DNA of 34,926 nucleotides from a virus, in the IMG/VR virus record IMGVR_UViG_3300040856_002589, positions 1 through 34,926 of that record, one strand, 5' to 3'. Below, in pieces: positions 28,886 through 34,544 of this stretch. The notes under the pieces were generated by a model. That model saw only the letters and a program-made list of their open reading frames with translations, had not been told where the DNA came from and made no database searches. How positions within the stretch are numbered: the stretch's first letter is position 1; each line of letters starts with the position of its first letter. Both the position numbers and the translations under genes were made by a program.

Positions 28886-28907
28886 GAAGAGGAGGGATTA
28901 AAGAATC

Positions 28908-29117
28908 TTATGATGCCTCTTCATGATCTGTATGAATTTTTATGAGGTCGTCATCAGAACAAGTTCCACCAAAAACCTCTACTACCTCATTATATGGAAC
29001 CATAACTGCGTTTCCATGATCACTTGTTATGATAAATGATTCTCCCTTTTCGACTCTCTCCATTAAAGTGTCAAAGTCGGCCTGAAATTCTTCTACAGTA
29101 AACGATTGCATTGTCAT
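28908..29117 (-). CDS. Phd/YefM-type antitoxin-like protein
   Basis: 69 residues (or 67 from 29111). MQSFTVEEFQADFDTLMERV EKGESFIITSDHGNAVMVPY: the N-terminal DNA-binding fold of Phd/YefM antitoxins. The C-terminal toxin-neutralising part is short and acidic (DDDLIKIHTDHEEAS). No toxin gene adjoins it. It may neutralise a host toxin or act as a repressor. Transcribed after tRNA-Pro. Confidence 0.85.
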   Translation of the reverse strand: MTMQSFTVEEFQADFDTLMERVEKGESFIITSDHGNAVMVPYNEVVEVFGGTCSDDDLIKIHTDHEEAS

Positions 29118-29135
29118 AAAGTTAGAGTTTTATAA

Positions 29136-29206
29136 TCCGAGTGGAAGGTACTGCCCCCTCTTCGCTGCGTCCCAAACGCAGAGTTATACTTTTCTACTAC
29201 ACCCGG
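29136..29206 (-). tRNA. tRNA-Pro(UGG), degenerate
   Basis: Acceptor CCGGGTG/CACTCGG and anticodon arm CTGCG-TTTGGGA-CGCAG are perfect (anticodon TGG at 29174-29172). The D-loop (AAAAGTA) lacks GG and the T-loop (GGCAGTA) lacks TTC, so the usual elbow contact is missing. No encoded CCA. A full-consensus promoter ends ten bases upstream. Confidence 0.75.
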
Positions 29207-29215
29207 ATGTCTATC

Positions 29216-29244
29216 ATTATATAGCATGGGCATAAGGCTGTCAA
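29216..29244 (-). promoter_or_regulatory. Full-consensus sigma70 promoter of tRNA-Pro
   Basis: Minus strand TTGACA (29244-29239), 17 bases, TATAAT (29221-29216). The TGA in the -35 is the stop codon of the gene at 29241-29354. Confidence 0.8.
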
Positions 29245-29354
29245 TAGTCTTCTTCGTCTTCATAAGAACTGGGCTCATGAAAGAGTTCTATCATTTTTTG
29301 CTCTAGAACTCTTTGTTGTAATTCCTCTATGTCTTTTTCTGTAATCTCGATCAC
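29241..29354 (-). CDS. 37-residue acidic peptide, GTG start
   Basis: GTG overlaps the preceding TGA (GTGA) with GGAGG just upstream. Product MIEITEKDIEELQQRVLEQK... ends SSYEDEEDY. Helical, acidic. Confidence 0.55.
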   Translation of the reverse strand: MIEITEKDIEELQQRVLEQKMIELFHEPSSYEDEEDY

Positions 29355-29500
29355 TTTCCTCCGTTAAGAAACTTTTCTAATGGATCTTTTCTTGTTTTAG
29401 CTATTTCAACTGCTCTCTTATAAAACATGTTGTCTGTGTTACCAGAAGCTTCAAATGTGGCTTTGATTTTTAGCCAGTTTTCGTATGTGTGTTGATCCAT
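29351..29500 (-). CDS. 49-residue hypothetical protein
   Basis: ATG at 29500, MDQHTYENWLKIKATFEASG..., ending KFLNGGK. Follows a promoter-like pair (29525-29552). Coupled to the next micro-gene. Confidence 0.6.
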   Translation of the reverse strand: MDQHTYENWLKIKATFEASGNTDNMFYKRAVEIAKTRKDPLEKFLNGGK

Positions 29501-29524
29501 TGAATTGGTATCGTATTGATACTA

Positions 29525-29552
29525 ATTATACTGGATAAACCTTCGATTGCAA
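29525..29552 (-). promoter_or_regulatory. Probable sigma70-type promoter
   Basis: Minus strand TTGCAA (29552-29547), 16 bases, TATAAT (29530-29525). -35 less perfect than most in this window. Confidence 0.5.
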
Positions 29553-29569
29553 CCTTATGTTAGGATTTC

Positions 29570-29941
29570 TTAATATCCGTGGTTCATTATGGTCTTTGTA
29601 TACTTCCTTAAAATTTCTCCTGCCTTGGAATTAGCTTCATTTTCGCATTCACTTCCAGTTTCGCCACTCATTTCTTTGCCGCTTTGTTTCTGATGATAAT
29701 GAACTAACTCGTGTCCCAAGGTGCGGTACACATCTAATGGATGTCTTTGGGCAGTCTGAATTTTTATTTCATCAGTGCCAAGGTTAAAACAACCAAAAGT
29801 CTTATTATCGATCGAAAACTTCGGATCATCAATGACAATAACTTTGGGTAAGGAAGCTAATCCAAGCTCATCTTTGACGAAGTTCATAAAATCTTTAATT
29901 TGAACCTTTTTAGATTCAGTTAGAAACTCTTTAAATCTCAT
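29570..29941 (-). CDS. Zinc metalloprotease-like protein with capsid-targeting-like N-terminus
   Basis: 123 residues. HELVH at 77-81 is a gluzincin/minigluzincin HExxH zinc site; the third ligand may be a Glu in SECENEANSKAGEIL. The N-terminus MRFKEFLTESK closely resembles the capsid-targeting peptides of T4-like internal proteins, which end in (L/I)xE, the cut site of the prohead protease (here LTE). This suggests packaging in the head and injection into the host. Protease call good, targeting is inference. Confidence 0.78.
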   Translation of the reverse strand: MRFKEFLTESKKVQIKDFMNFVKDELGLASLPKVIVIDDPKFSIDNKTFGCFNLGTDEIKIQTAQRHPLDVYRTLGHELVHYHQKQSGKEMSGETGSECENEANSKAGEILRKYTKTIMNHGY

Positions 29942-29956
29942 GAGTTTTTTAGATAT

Positions 29957-30208
29957 TTATCGGACTTCAAAATCAAGTCTACGAACTTTTCTTTGTCTTC
30001 TGGCTTCCTGCCACATAATATCTTCATTCGTCAAGACTTTTGTGGATTCTTTCTGCGTAAGAGAATTCAACATCACAATTTTCGAAAGATCTACAGCAGA
30101 AATCTTATCTTCTTTGATTGTTGCCATATTAGGACAACCACAAGACTTTGATTGTCCTGGTTTTGCTGTCACTTCGGTGTTACACTGTTTGCATCTTATT
30201 TTTAACAT
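29957..30208 (-). CDS. Zinc-ribbon-like conserved protein
   Basis: 83 residues. CKQCN at 6-10 and CGCPN at 23-27 give a four-Cys metal site; then KISAVDLSKIVMLNSLTQ and a basic C-terminus (WQEARRQRKVRRLDFEVR). Conserved cyanophage pattern; probably nucleic-acid binding. Preceded by terminator and late box. Confidence 0.8.
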   Translation of the reverse strand: MLKIRCKQCNTEVTAKPGQSKSCGCPNMATIKEDKISAVDLSKIVMLNSLTQKESTKVLTNEDIMWQEARRQRKVRRLDFEVR

Positions 30209-30238
30209 TTTGATTCATTATGAATATTAGTGTTTTAT

Positions 30239-30246
30239 TATTTATA
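30239..30246 (-). promoter_or_regulatory. T4-type late promoter at a terminator end
   Basis: TATAAATA starting two bases after the T-run of the terminator at 30248-30275; drives the zinc-ribbon gene late. Confidence 0.65.
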
Positions 30247-30247
30247 C

Positions 30248-30275
30248 TAAAAAAGCCCACATAATGTGAGCTTTT
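30248..30275 (-). terminator. Terminator after the tRNA pair
   Basis: Stem AGCTCACAT / ATGTGGGCT (one G-U) followed by six T. Confidence 0.8.
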
Positions 30276-30290
30276 GGTTCTTATGATTAG

Positions 30291-30369
30291 TTTCCCTTCG
30301 ACCGAGAATCGAACTCGGACTCCAAGTGCATTATCTGCCTGTCCTGACCACTGGACTACCGAAGGGAAA
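30291..30369 (-). tRNA. tRNA-like RNA with abnormal anticodon arm
   Basis: Cloverleaf core at 30294-30365: acceptor CCTTCGG/TCGAAGG (7th pair G-U), D-stem GTCC/GGAC, T-arm CCGAG-TTCGATT-CTCGG. The 17 bases expected to form the anticodon arm (GGCAGATAATGCACTTG) do not pair, so no anticodon can be given. The acceptor helix continues to 11 pairs (30359-30369 with 30291-30301). Six bases after tRNA-Gly. Confidence 0.65.
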
Positions 30370-30371
30370 AA

Positions 30372-30443
30372 AGCGTCTCATCGAATTTGAATCGATCCCG
30401 CCAGAGTGGAAATCTGGAATGCTACCGCTGACACCAGAGACGC
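30372..30443 (-). tRNA. tRNA-Gly(UCC)
   Basis: Acceptor GCGTCTC/GAGACGC, anticodon arm CCAGA-TTTCCAC-TCTGG (anticodon TCC), T-arm ATCGA-TTCAAAT-TCGAT, D-loop with GG. Canonical 72-nt tRNA. Read from promoters at 30454 and 30500. Confidence 0.93.
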
Positions 30444-30453
30444 AATAAAAGCA

Positions 30454-30482
30454 ATCATAACTTATTTATGGTTGCTTGTCAA
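30454..30482 (-). promoter_or_regulatory. Sigma70-type tRNA promoter
   Basis: Minus strand TTGACA (30482-30477), 17 bases, TATGAT (30459-30454); -10 ends eleven bases before the tRNA-Gly 5' end, so the primary transcript would need little 5' trimming. Confidence 0.75.
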
Positions 30483-30499
30483 GTGTTTTGTTGGGTCTT

Positions 30500-30529
30500 A
30501 TTATATCAGGTGGGGGTGGGTGGTGTCAA
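30500..30529 (-). promoter_or_regulatory. Second sigma70 promoter upstream of tRNA-Gly
   Basis: Minus strand TTGACA (30529-30524), 18 bases, TATAAT (30505-30500). The -35 contains the stop codon of the HNH gene at 30526-31329. Confidence 0.75.
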
Positions 30530-31329
30530 GTGTTCCTAGTTCTTAGGCAATCAAATGGAATATAATTGGGGACATATTTTTTAAACAACATTATTAAATT
30601 TTCTTGTGTTTTGTCATAACTATATTTACTTCTTATAGTCTGGAAACCTTCTGTCAGATATGTATCATAAAGTTGACTATAATATTCTATTTTCGCTTTA
30701 AGTTCATTTTCCTTTTCTTGTTTTCTTTTTTCTTTTATGTTTAACTTTTCAATATAACCATCAAAATCTATTATTCTTCCAAGACACCAACCATCAGGAA
30801 TAGGTTCTCCTTTGATTATTCTAGTATTTTCTTTCTTTTCTAAATTATAAATCCAAACTTTGCCATACTGTGAATTCGTTTCTCCTTGTTGGTGGTTTAT
30901 TTCTTTTAGTTTTTTCTTTTGTCTTTCTCTAGCTTCTGGAGTTCTTGCTGCTTCGACTGCTTTTGGCTGAATTTCTTTCAGTTTCTGCACATGCTCTTCT
31001 CTATTCTTTTCCCAACTTTCTAATCTCTTGGCTATTATTTCGGCTCTAAATTCTGGATCATTTTTCAGCTTTTCTCGAACTATGCCACTTCCTATTTTGC
31101 CAAATATTTTGAATTTTTCCGCCAAAAATTCTTGTTCGCTTATTTGGCCAGATAATCCTCTCCATGCTACATAATCTTCTATGTTGTTCCACAATTGAAA
31201 ATTACAAAAATGATACATTGCGTGTTGAGTTACGGTAACTTCAACTAGGTTTTCCTTAGTATCTGTTCCCCCCATATACCTTGGGATGATATGATGCTTA
31301 TGCGTAAACGAATTATTTTGGCAATCCAT
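30526..31329 (-). CDS. HNH homing endonuclease (paralogue of 31782-32717)
   Basis: 267 residues. HNH core near the N-terminus: THKHHIIPRYMGGTDTKENL VEVTVTQHAMYHFCNFQLW. Then QPKAVEAARTPEARERQKKK and YGKVWIYNLEKKENTRIIKG, DNA-binding-like repeats shared with its paralogue; the C-terminal 80 residues are unique. Sits between tRNA genes, with element copy 2 upstream. Likely selfish, with a target near tRNA genes. Confidence 0.92.
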   Translation of the reverse strand: MDCQNNSFTHKHHIIPRYMGGTDTKENLVEVTVTQHAMYHFCNFQLWNNIEDYVAWRGLSGQISEQEFLAEKFKIFGKIGSGIVREKLKNDPEFRAEIIAKRLESWEKNREEHVQKLKEIQPKAVEAARTPEARERQKKKLKEINHQQGETNSQYGKVWIYNLEKKENTRIIKGEPIPDGWCLGRIIDFDGYIEKLNIKEKRKQEKENELKAKIEYYSQLYDTYLTEGFQTIRSKYSYDKTQENLIMLFKKYVPNYIPFDCLRTRNT

Positions 31330-31332
31330 TTC

Positions 31333-31428
31333 TTATGCTCTTAAGTTGATTGGCAATATTATTTATACAAGAAAAGGAGGATTTCGCCTCCCCTTCTTTA
31401 CCTTAAAGACGCCAATCAACTAAGGCAT
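31333..31428 (-). promoter_or_regulatory. Endonuclease leader element, copy 2
   Basis: Outer arms GCCAATCAACT (31411-31421) and AGTTGATTGGC (31344-31354) are perfect complements although the sequence differs from copies 1 and 3. Terminator GGAGG/CCTCC (31376-31391), late box TATAAATA (31367-31360), inner CCTTA/TAAGG hairpin. The 3' arm ends at the AAGAG ribosome site. Confidence 0.75.
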
Positions 31429-31439
31429 TATTATTTAGC

Positions 31440-31525
31440 AGGCTCCGGATGAATTGAACATCGACCTCCTCCTTCCGGCGTTATTTAAGGAGACTGGCTT
31501 AGAAGGCCAGAGCCGGTACGGAGCC
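31440..31525 (-). tRNA. tRNA-Arg(UCU)-like RNA lacking a D-arm
   Basis: Acceptor GGCTCCG/CGGAGCC and anticodon arm CTGGC-CTTCTAA-GCCAG (anticodon TCT, 31503-31501) are perfect; the T-arm is GATG-TTCAATT-CATC (four pairs). Only seven bases (TACCGGC plus T) replace the D-arm, and a 26-base hairpin (CTCCTT/AAGGAG, 31469-31492) is inserted before the variable loop. Its loop has GCCGG, complementary to CCGGC in the residual D region. Functional status unknown. Confidence 0.7.
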
Positions 31526-31541
31526 CAATAAGAACCCAACA

Positions 31542-31752
31542 ATCATAAGATACAAATCTTAAGTTGTCAAGTATTTTGGCTGGTTATCTAGATCAACTAG
31601 ATTTCCAGAACTCAACAATCATAACATATTTATGTTTGGCTGTCAAGTGTTTTGTATTTTACCTGATAATCATAACATATGTATGTTTGGTTGTCAAGTA
31701 GTTGTTTTGTTGTTTACTTGATTAGTATACAATGGCTTCTTATGGTTGTCAA
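31542..31752 (-). promoter_or_regulatory. Array of four tandem sigma70 promoters
   Basis: Four TTGACA elements at 31570-31565, 31646-31641, 31697-31692, 31752-31747, each 17 bases from its -10: TATGAT (31547-31542), TATGAT (31623-31618), TATGAT (31674-31669), TATACT (31729-31724). The two middle units share nearly the same spacer. The array lies between two HNH genes and directly before the tRNA-Arg-like gene. Nothing else is visible in this stretch. Confidence 0.8.
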
Positions 31753-31781
31753 GGGTCTTGTGACGGTTGTGGGATTGATAC

Positions 31782-32717
31782 TCATTTTATTCTTATTCTC
31801 CTAGAAGTGTCGATACCTCTATTTTTTTGATAAGTTGTAAGTGGCCCAGCATTACAAACATGACCAGTTTCTAGACACATCCATCTTTGCGAAGATGAGT
31901 TTTTCCCTCCTTTAGAAGCCAATTCTTTTCTTTCTTCTGTAGTTTGCGCATGAATGCCAAGCTTATTTTCATATGAATATTTTCCATTTTTACTATATTG
32001 TTCTCTGTCTATATTATTAACAAATTTCTTACTCCTTCCTCTATAATATCCTTCAGGGATAGGGTCATCTTTGGATATTAGGTATGAATGATCACCATCA
32101 GTAATAAAAATCTTACCATAAGTAGAAGTATTCTCTCCACAAGGATATTCTTCTAAAAATACTGCCCCAGGTCTAAAACCTTCTGGAATGGGATCTCCTT
32201 TCTTTATTCTATGGGAACCTTCTATAGTTCCATCGGTAATCCACATAGTTCCATACTGCGGATTCTTTTCTCCTTTCAGATGTCCCCTTTCCTTGAATGT
32301 ATTGATCTTCTTTTCTATTGCTTCTGGAGTTCTTGCTGCATCAACTGCTTTTGGTTGATTTATTATACATCTTTCAATTGCTTCTTCTTTATGTGGCGAG
32401 TTGTGAAACCCTTGTTTACATTTTTCTTTATGTTCTCTTAGATTTTCTGGATCCTTGAACTTTTCTTTTAGAACTTCAGTACCTTTCTTACTGCCAAGTT
32501 TCATTGCTTCAATTTTTGCTTCATCTGCAGTAATTTGGCCGGATAACATTCTCCAGGCAATTCTGTCCTGTTCGTTGTTCCACAATTGGAAATTACAAAA
32601 ATGATACATTGCATGTTGAGTTATAGTAACTTCAACTAAATTCTCTGCGACATCTGTGCCACCCATATATCTTGGAATAATATGATGCTTATGGGTGCGT
32701 TCGTTTTCCCTACACAT
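31782..32717 (-). CDS. HNH homing endonuclease (paralogue of 30526-31329)
   Basis: 311 residues. N-terminal HNH core nearly identical to its paralogue: THKHHIIPRYMGGTDVAENL VEVTITQHAMYHFCNFQLW. Then repeats of the type YGTMWITDGTIEGSHRIKKG DPIPEGF and YGKIFITDGDHSYLISKDDP, and a C-terminal part with RKELASKGGKNSSSQRW. Preceded by element copy 3. Located just after tRNA-Leu. Confidence 0.92.
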   Translation of the reverse strand: MCRENERTHKHHIIPRYMGGTDVAENLVEVTITQHAMYHFCNFQLWNNEQDRIAWRMLSGQITADEAKIEAMKLGSKKGTEVLKEKFKDPENLREHKEKCKQGFHNSPHKEEAIERCIINQPKAVDAARTPEAIEKKINTFKERGHLKGEKNPQYGTMWITDGTIEGSHRIKKGDPIPEGFRPGAVFLEEYPCGENTSTYGKIFITDGDHSYLISKDDPIPEGYYRGRSKKFVNNIDREQYSKNGKYSYENKLGIHAQTTEERKELASKGGKNSSSQRWMCLETGHVCNAGPLTTYQKNRGIDTSRRIRIK

Positions 32718-32719
32718 AG

Positions 32720-32815
32720 TTCTGCTCTTGAATTGGTTCGCACATCTATTTATACAAGAAAGGGAGGTAAAAATACCTCCCTTTCGCCTTAAAGACGCGA
32801 ACCAATTAAGGCACT
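32720..32815 (-). promoter_or_regulatory. Endonuclease leader element, copy 3
   Basis: Outer arms GCGAACCAATT (32797-32807) and AATTGGTTCGC (32731-32741). Terminator AAAGGGAGGTA/TACCTCCCTTT (32759-32784, loop of four), perfect 11 pairs; late box TATAAATA (32754-32747); inner CCTTAA/TTAAGG. Confidence 0.75.
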
Positions 32816-32823
32816 TTTATTTA

Positions 32824-32909
32824 TGTCACCTGCGAGATTTGAACTCGCAAGGGCGATTGATGCCCGACGCATTTTAAGTGCGTTTCGTAGACCATTCCGA
32901 CAAGGTGAC
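32824..32909 (-). tRNA. tRNA-Leu(UAA)
   Basis: Acceptor GTCACCT/AGGTGAC, anticodon arm ACGCA-CTTAAAA-TGCGT (anticodon TAA), long variable arm with CGGGC pairing to GCCC, T-arm GCGAG-TTCAAAT-CTCGC. Canonical class II tRNA. Confidence 0.95.
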
Positions 32910-32948
32910 AATAAGAACCATAAGAATTTTATATATTTTTATGGTCGA

Positions 32949-33021
32949 TGGTCCTGCAGAGAATTGAACTCTGTTCACAGCTTTATAAGAACTGGGCCTT
33001 AGACCAATAGGCGACAGGACC
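32949..33021 (-). tRNA. tRNA-Ile(UAU)
   Basis: Acceptor GGTCCTG/CAGGACC, D-stem GCC/GGC, anticodon arm CAGTT-CTTATAA-AGCTG (anticodon TAT), T-arm CAGAG-TTCAATT-CTCTG. It would read AUA, a codon rare in many hosts but used in this AT-rich phage. Confidence 0.94.
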
Positions 33022-33032
33022 TTTATAAGACA

Positions 33033-33061
33033 ATCATAAGACATAAGTCCCAGATTGTCAA
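33033..33061 (-). promoter_or_regulatory. Sigma70-type promoter of tRNA-Ile
   Basis: Minus strand TTGACA (33061-33056), 17 bases, TATGAT (33038-33033), -10 about 12 bases before the tRNA. Confidence 0.8.
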
Positions 33062-33136
33062 GTGTTGAAATTACATAAGACCTAAACCTTATGAATATTA
33101 CCGAAAATGTTAGAGGACTTCCGAACCAACAAAACC

Positions 33137-33165
33137 ATCATATCACTCTTTAGGGCAGTTGTCAA
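33137..33165 (-). promoter_or_regulatory. Sigma70-type promoter at the end of the lipoprotein gene
   Basis: Minus strand TTGACA (33165-33160), 17 bases, TATGAT (33142-33137). The spacer ends in the stop codon of the lipoprotein gene. Between it and the tRNA promoter (33062-33136) there is only a CATAAG/CTTATG repeat. Confidence 0.7.
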
Positions 33166-33544
33166 CCCATGGGGCACACAACCTGATTTCTCCTCCAAGT
33201 GACCGACACTCATCAGTATAACACACAGAAGTGTCAACTGGTTTTTCTGAGCGTCGCGGTAGAGGTATTATAGGTGGTTCTGTTCCCTTTGTCAAGTCCT
33301 CATACTCGCGGATTGCCTTGTCCACAGTTCGCTTGACATCTCGTTCCACTATACCAGGATCTTTTTGAAGTTCTGGAATGAGTGGAGAATCTGGTTGATA
33401 TGTTTGGAGATACTCATAAACAATATCCCAGATATGTTTTTCTTCTATCTTCAAGCAAGAGGAAAGTGATGCTACTATTAAAGATAAAATTACAATCGTT
33501 TTAATAGATGCTTTCTTTTTTCCAAAATGAAAGTTGAATTTCAT
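33143..33544 (-). CDS. Phage lipoprotein, possible outer spanin
   Basis: 133 residues. Basic start, hydrophobic segment (KTIVILSLIVASLSSC) with lipobox LSSC (Cys 30), so lipid-anchored in the outer or inner membrane. Then a helical region with HIWDIVYEYLQTYQPDSPLI and REYEDLTKGTEPP, and a C-terminal domain with three Cys (VCYTDECRSLGGEIRLCAPW). Could be the outer-membrane spanin component used for lysis; no partner is recognised here. A full-consensus promoter lies inside it. Confidence 0.75.
   Translation of the reverse strand: MKFNFHFGKKKASIKTIVILSLIVASLSSCLKIEEKHIWDIVYEYLQTYQPDSPLIPELQKDPGIVERDVKRTVDKAIREYEDLTKGTEPPIIPLPRRSEKPVDTSVCYTDECRSLGGEIRLCAPWVDNCPKE
33267..33295 (-). promoter_or_regulatory. 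Full-consensus promoter inside the lipoprotein gene
   Basis: Minus strand TTGACA (33295-33290), 17 bases, TATAAT (33272-33267). Third promoter in series ahead of tRNA-Ile. Confidence 0.65.
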
Positions 33545-33547
33545 AAA

Positions 33548-34111
33548 TCAAAGAGGAAGCCCCAATGCCGTCATAATAGCAAATCTACCTGCTTTTTTTG
33601 CATATTTCTTTACTGTTGGTTTTGCTGCCTCTACTCCTTTCTTTGCTACATATTTTGCTGCTTTTCCTGTTGTTTTTACTGCTTTCTTTAAAATGTCGGT
33701 TTTCCAACCTTCACTCATGTTATCCAGAATTACTTGTGCTTCTTCTGGGGTGTTGGCGTATCCTTCATCGAGTAAGTGAGAAATAATAAGGTCATAAGAT
33801 TCATTTTGTTCTGAATCTTGTCTTCTCATCATTTCTTCGGCATTAGATAATGTATCTTTGATCGTTTTCAGTCTTTCTTGTGAACTTCTTGGCATAGAAG
33901 AAGATCTTGTGGGTTTTACTTTTCCATAAGTATCTTCCAAACTTTGATTTAATGCACGAAGTCTTTTTTGGGCATCATTAGCGTGTTTTTGGGATTTATT
34001 AAATAGATCGTCATTAGCAGCAGAAAACATGTCTGCTAAAGATTCCTCCAACACTTCCCCATAAAGACCCAAATACGCTTCCTGAAGACCCAAAAGTTCT
34101 TGTGCGTTCAT
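33548..34111 (-). CDS. Structural-type protein sharing end modules with 18893-19420
   Basis: 187 residues. N-terminal MNAQELLGLQEAYLGLYGEV LEE, middle helical, then SYDLIISHLLDEGYANTPEE and DNMSEGW, and an extra Lys/Ala-rich C-terminus (KKAVKTTGKAAKYVAKKGVE) like a DNA-binding tail. Probably a virion internal protein. A late box and terminator (34133-34169) precede it, fitting late expression. Confidence 0.72.
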   Translation of the reverse strand: MNAQELLGLQEAYLGLYGEVLEESLADMFSAANDDLFNKSQKHANDAQKRLRALNQSLEDTYGKVKPTRSSSMPRSSQERLKTIKDTLSNAEEMMRRQDSEQNESYDLIISHLLDEGYANTPEEAQVILDNMSEGWKTDILKKAVKTTGKAAKYVAKKGVEAAKPTVKKYAKKAGRFAIMTALGLPL

Positions 34112-34132
34112 TTTTATAAACTCTTTTAAGTC

Positions 34133-34169
34133 TATTTATAAAAAAAGAGTCACACATAAGGTGTGACTC
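34133..34169 (-). terminator. Terminator fused to a late promoter
   Basis: Stem GAGTCACAC / GTGTGACTC (34169-34147), T-run of seven running directly into ATAAATA, so TATAAATA (34140-34133) begins on the last T. Ends the RlpA-like gene and starts the 33548-34111 gene late. Confidence 0.85.
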
Positions 34170-34181
34170 ATAAGAAAGAAT

Positions 34182-34544
34182 CTAAACTCGACTATAACAA
34201 ACTCGTGCTACACCTTGACTTGGTGGTGCAATAGAAGAGAATGCACCATAAGACAAATCAAGATCTCGACCTCCAACATAAGGCCCACGATCGTTTACAC
34301 GCACAATTACTGACTTACCATTTCGTTGATTTGTTACTCGTAATCTCGTGCCGAATGGAAGCCAACGATGCGCAACTGATTTACCATAAGCATTGTATAC
34401 TTCGCCATTTGCTGCTATTTGTCCATGGTAGGAATCTCCCACACCATAATGAGAAGCGAGAGTGCAGCCACTCGCTGCCTTTGCTTGCAGTGGTGCTAGT
34501 CCTGCAGTAGCAACGGCAAGAATTGAAAGTGTTTTGAAAAGCAT
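34182..34544 (-). CDS. RlpA-like double-psi beta-barrel wall enzyme with signal peptide
   Basis: 120 residues. Residues 1-23 are a signal peptide (LSILAVATAGLAPLQAKA). The rest is an RlpA domain: ASHYGVGDSYHGQIAANGEV YN, AHRWLPFGTRLRVTNQRNGK SV, VRVNDRGPYVGGRDLDLSYG. RlpA proteins are lytic transglycosylases of the cell wall. A secreted phage version probably helps lysis. Structured leader, consensus promoter at 34672. Confidence 0.93.
   Translation of the reverse strand: MLFKTLSILAVATAGLAPLQAKAASGCTLASHYGVGDSYHGQIAANGEVYNAYGKSVAHRWLPFGTRLRVTNQRNGKSVIVRVNDRGPYVGGRDLDLSYGAFSSIAPPSQGVARVCYSRV

Noticed and set aside
31333-32815. CRISPR-like repeat array from the repeated arms and promoters
   Set aside because: Spacing is irregular, repeats pair with each other across terminators, and no cas genes are near.
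33211-33220. TTGACA inside the lipoprotein gene near 33215
   Set aside because: No -10 at 16-18 bases; TATACT lies only 11 bases away.
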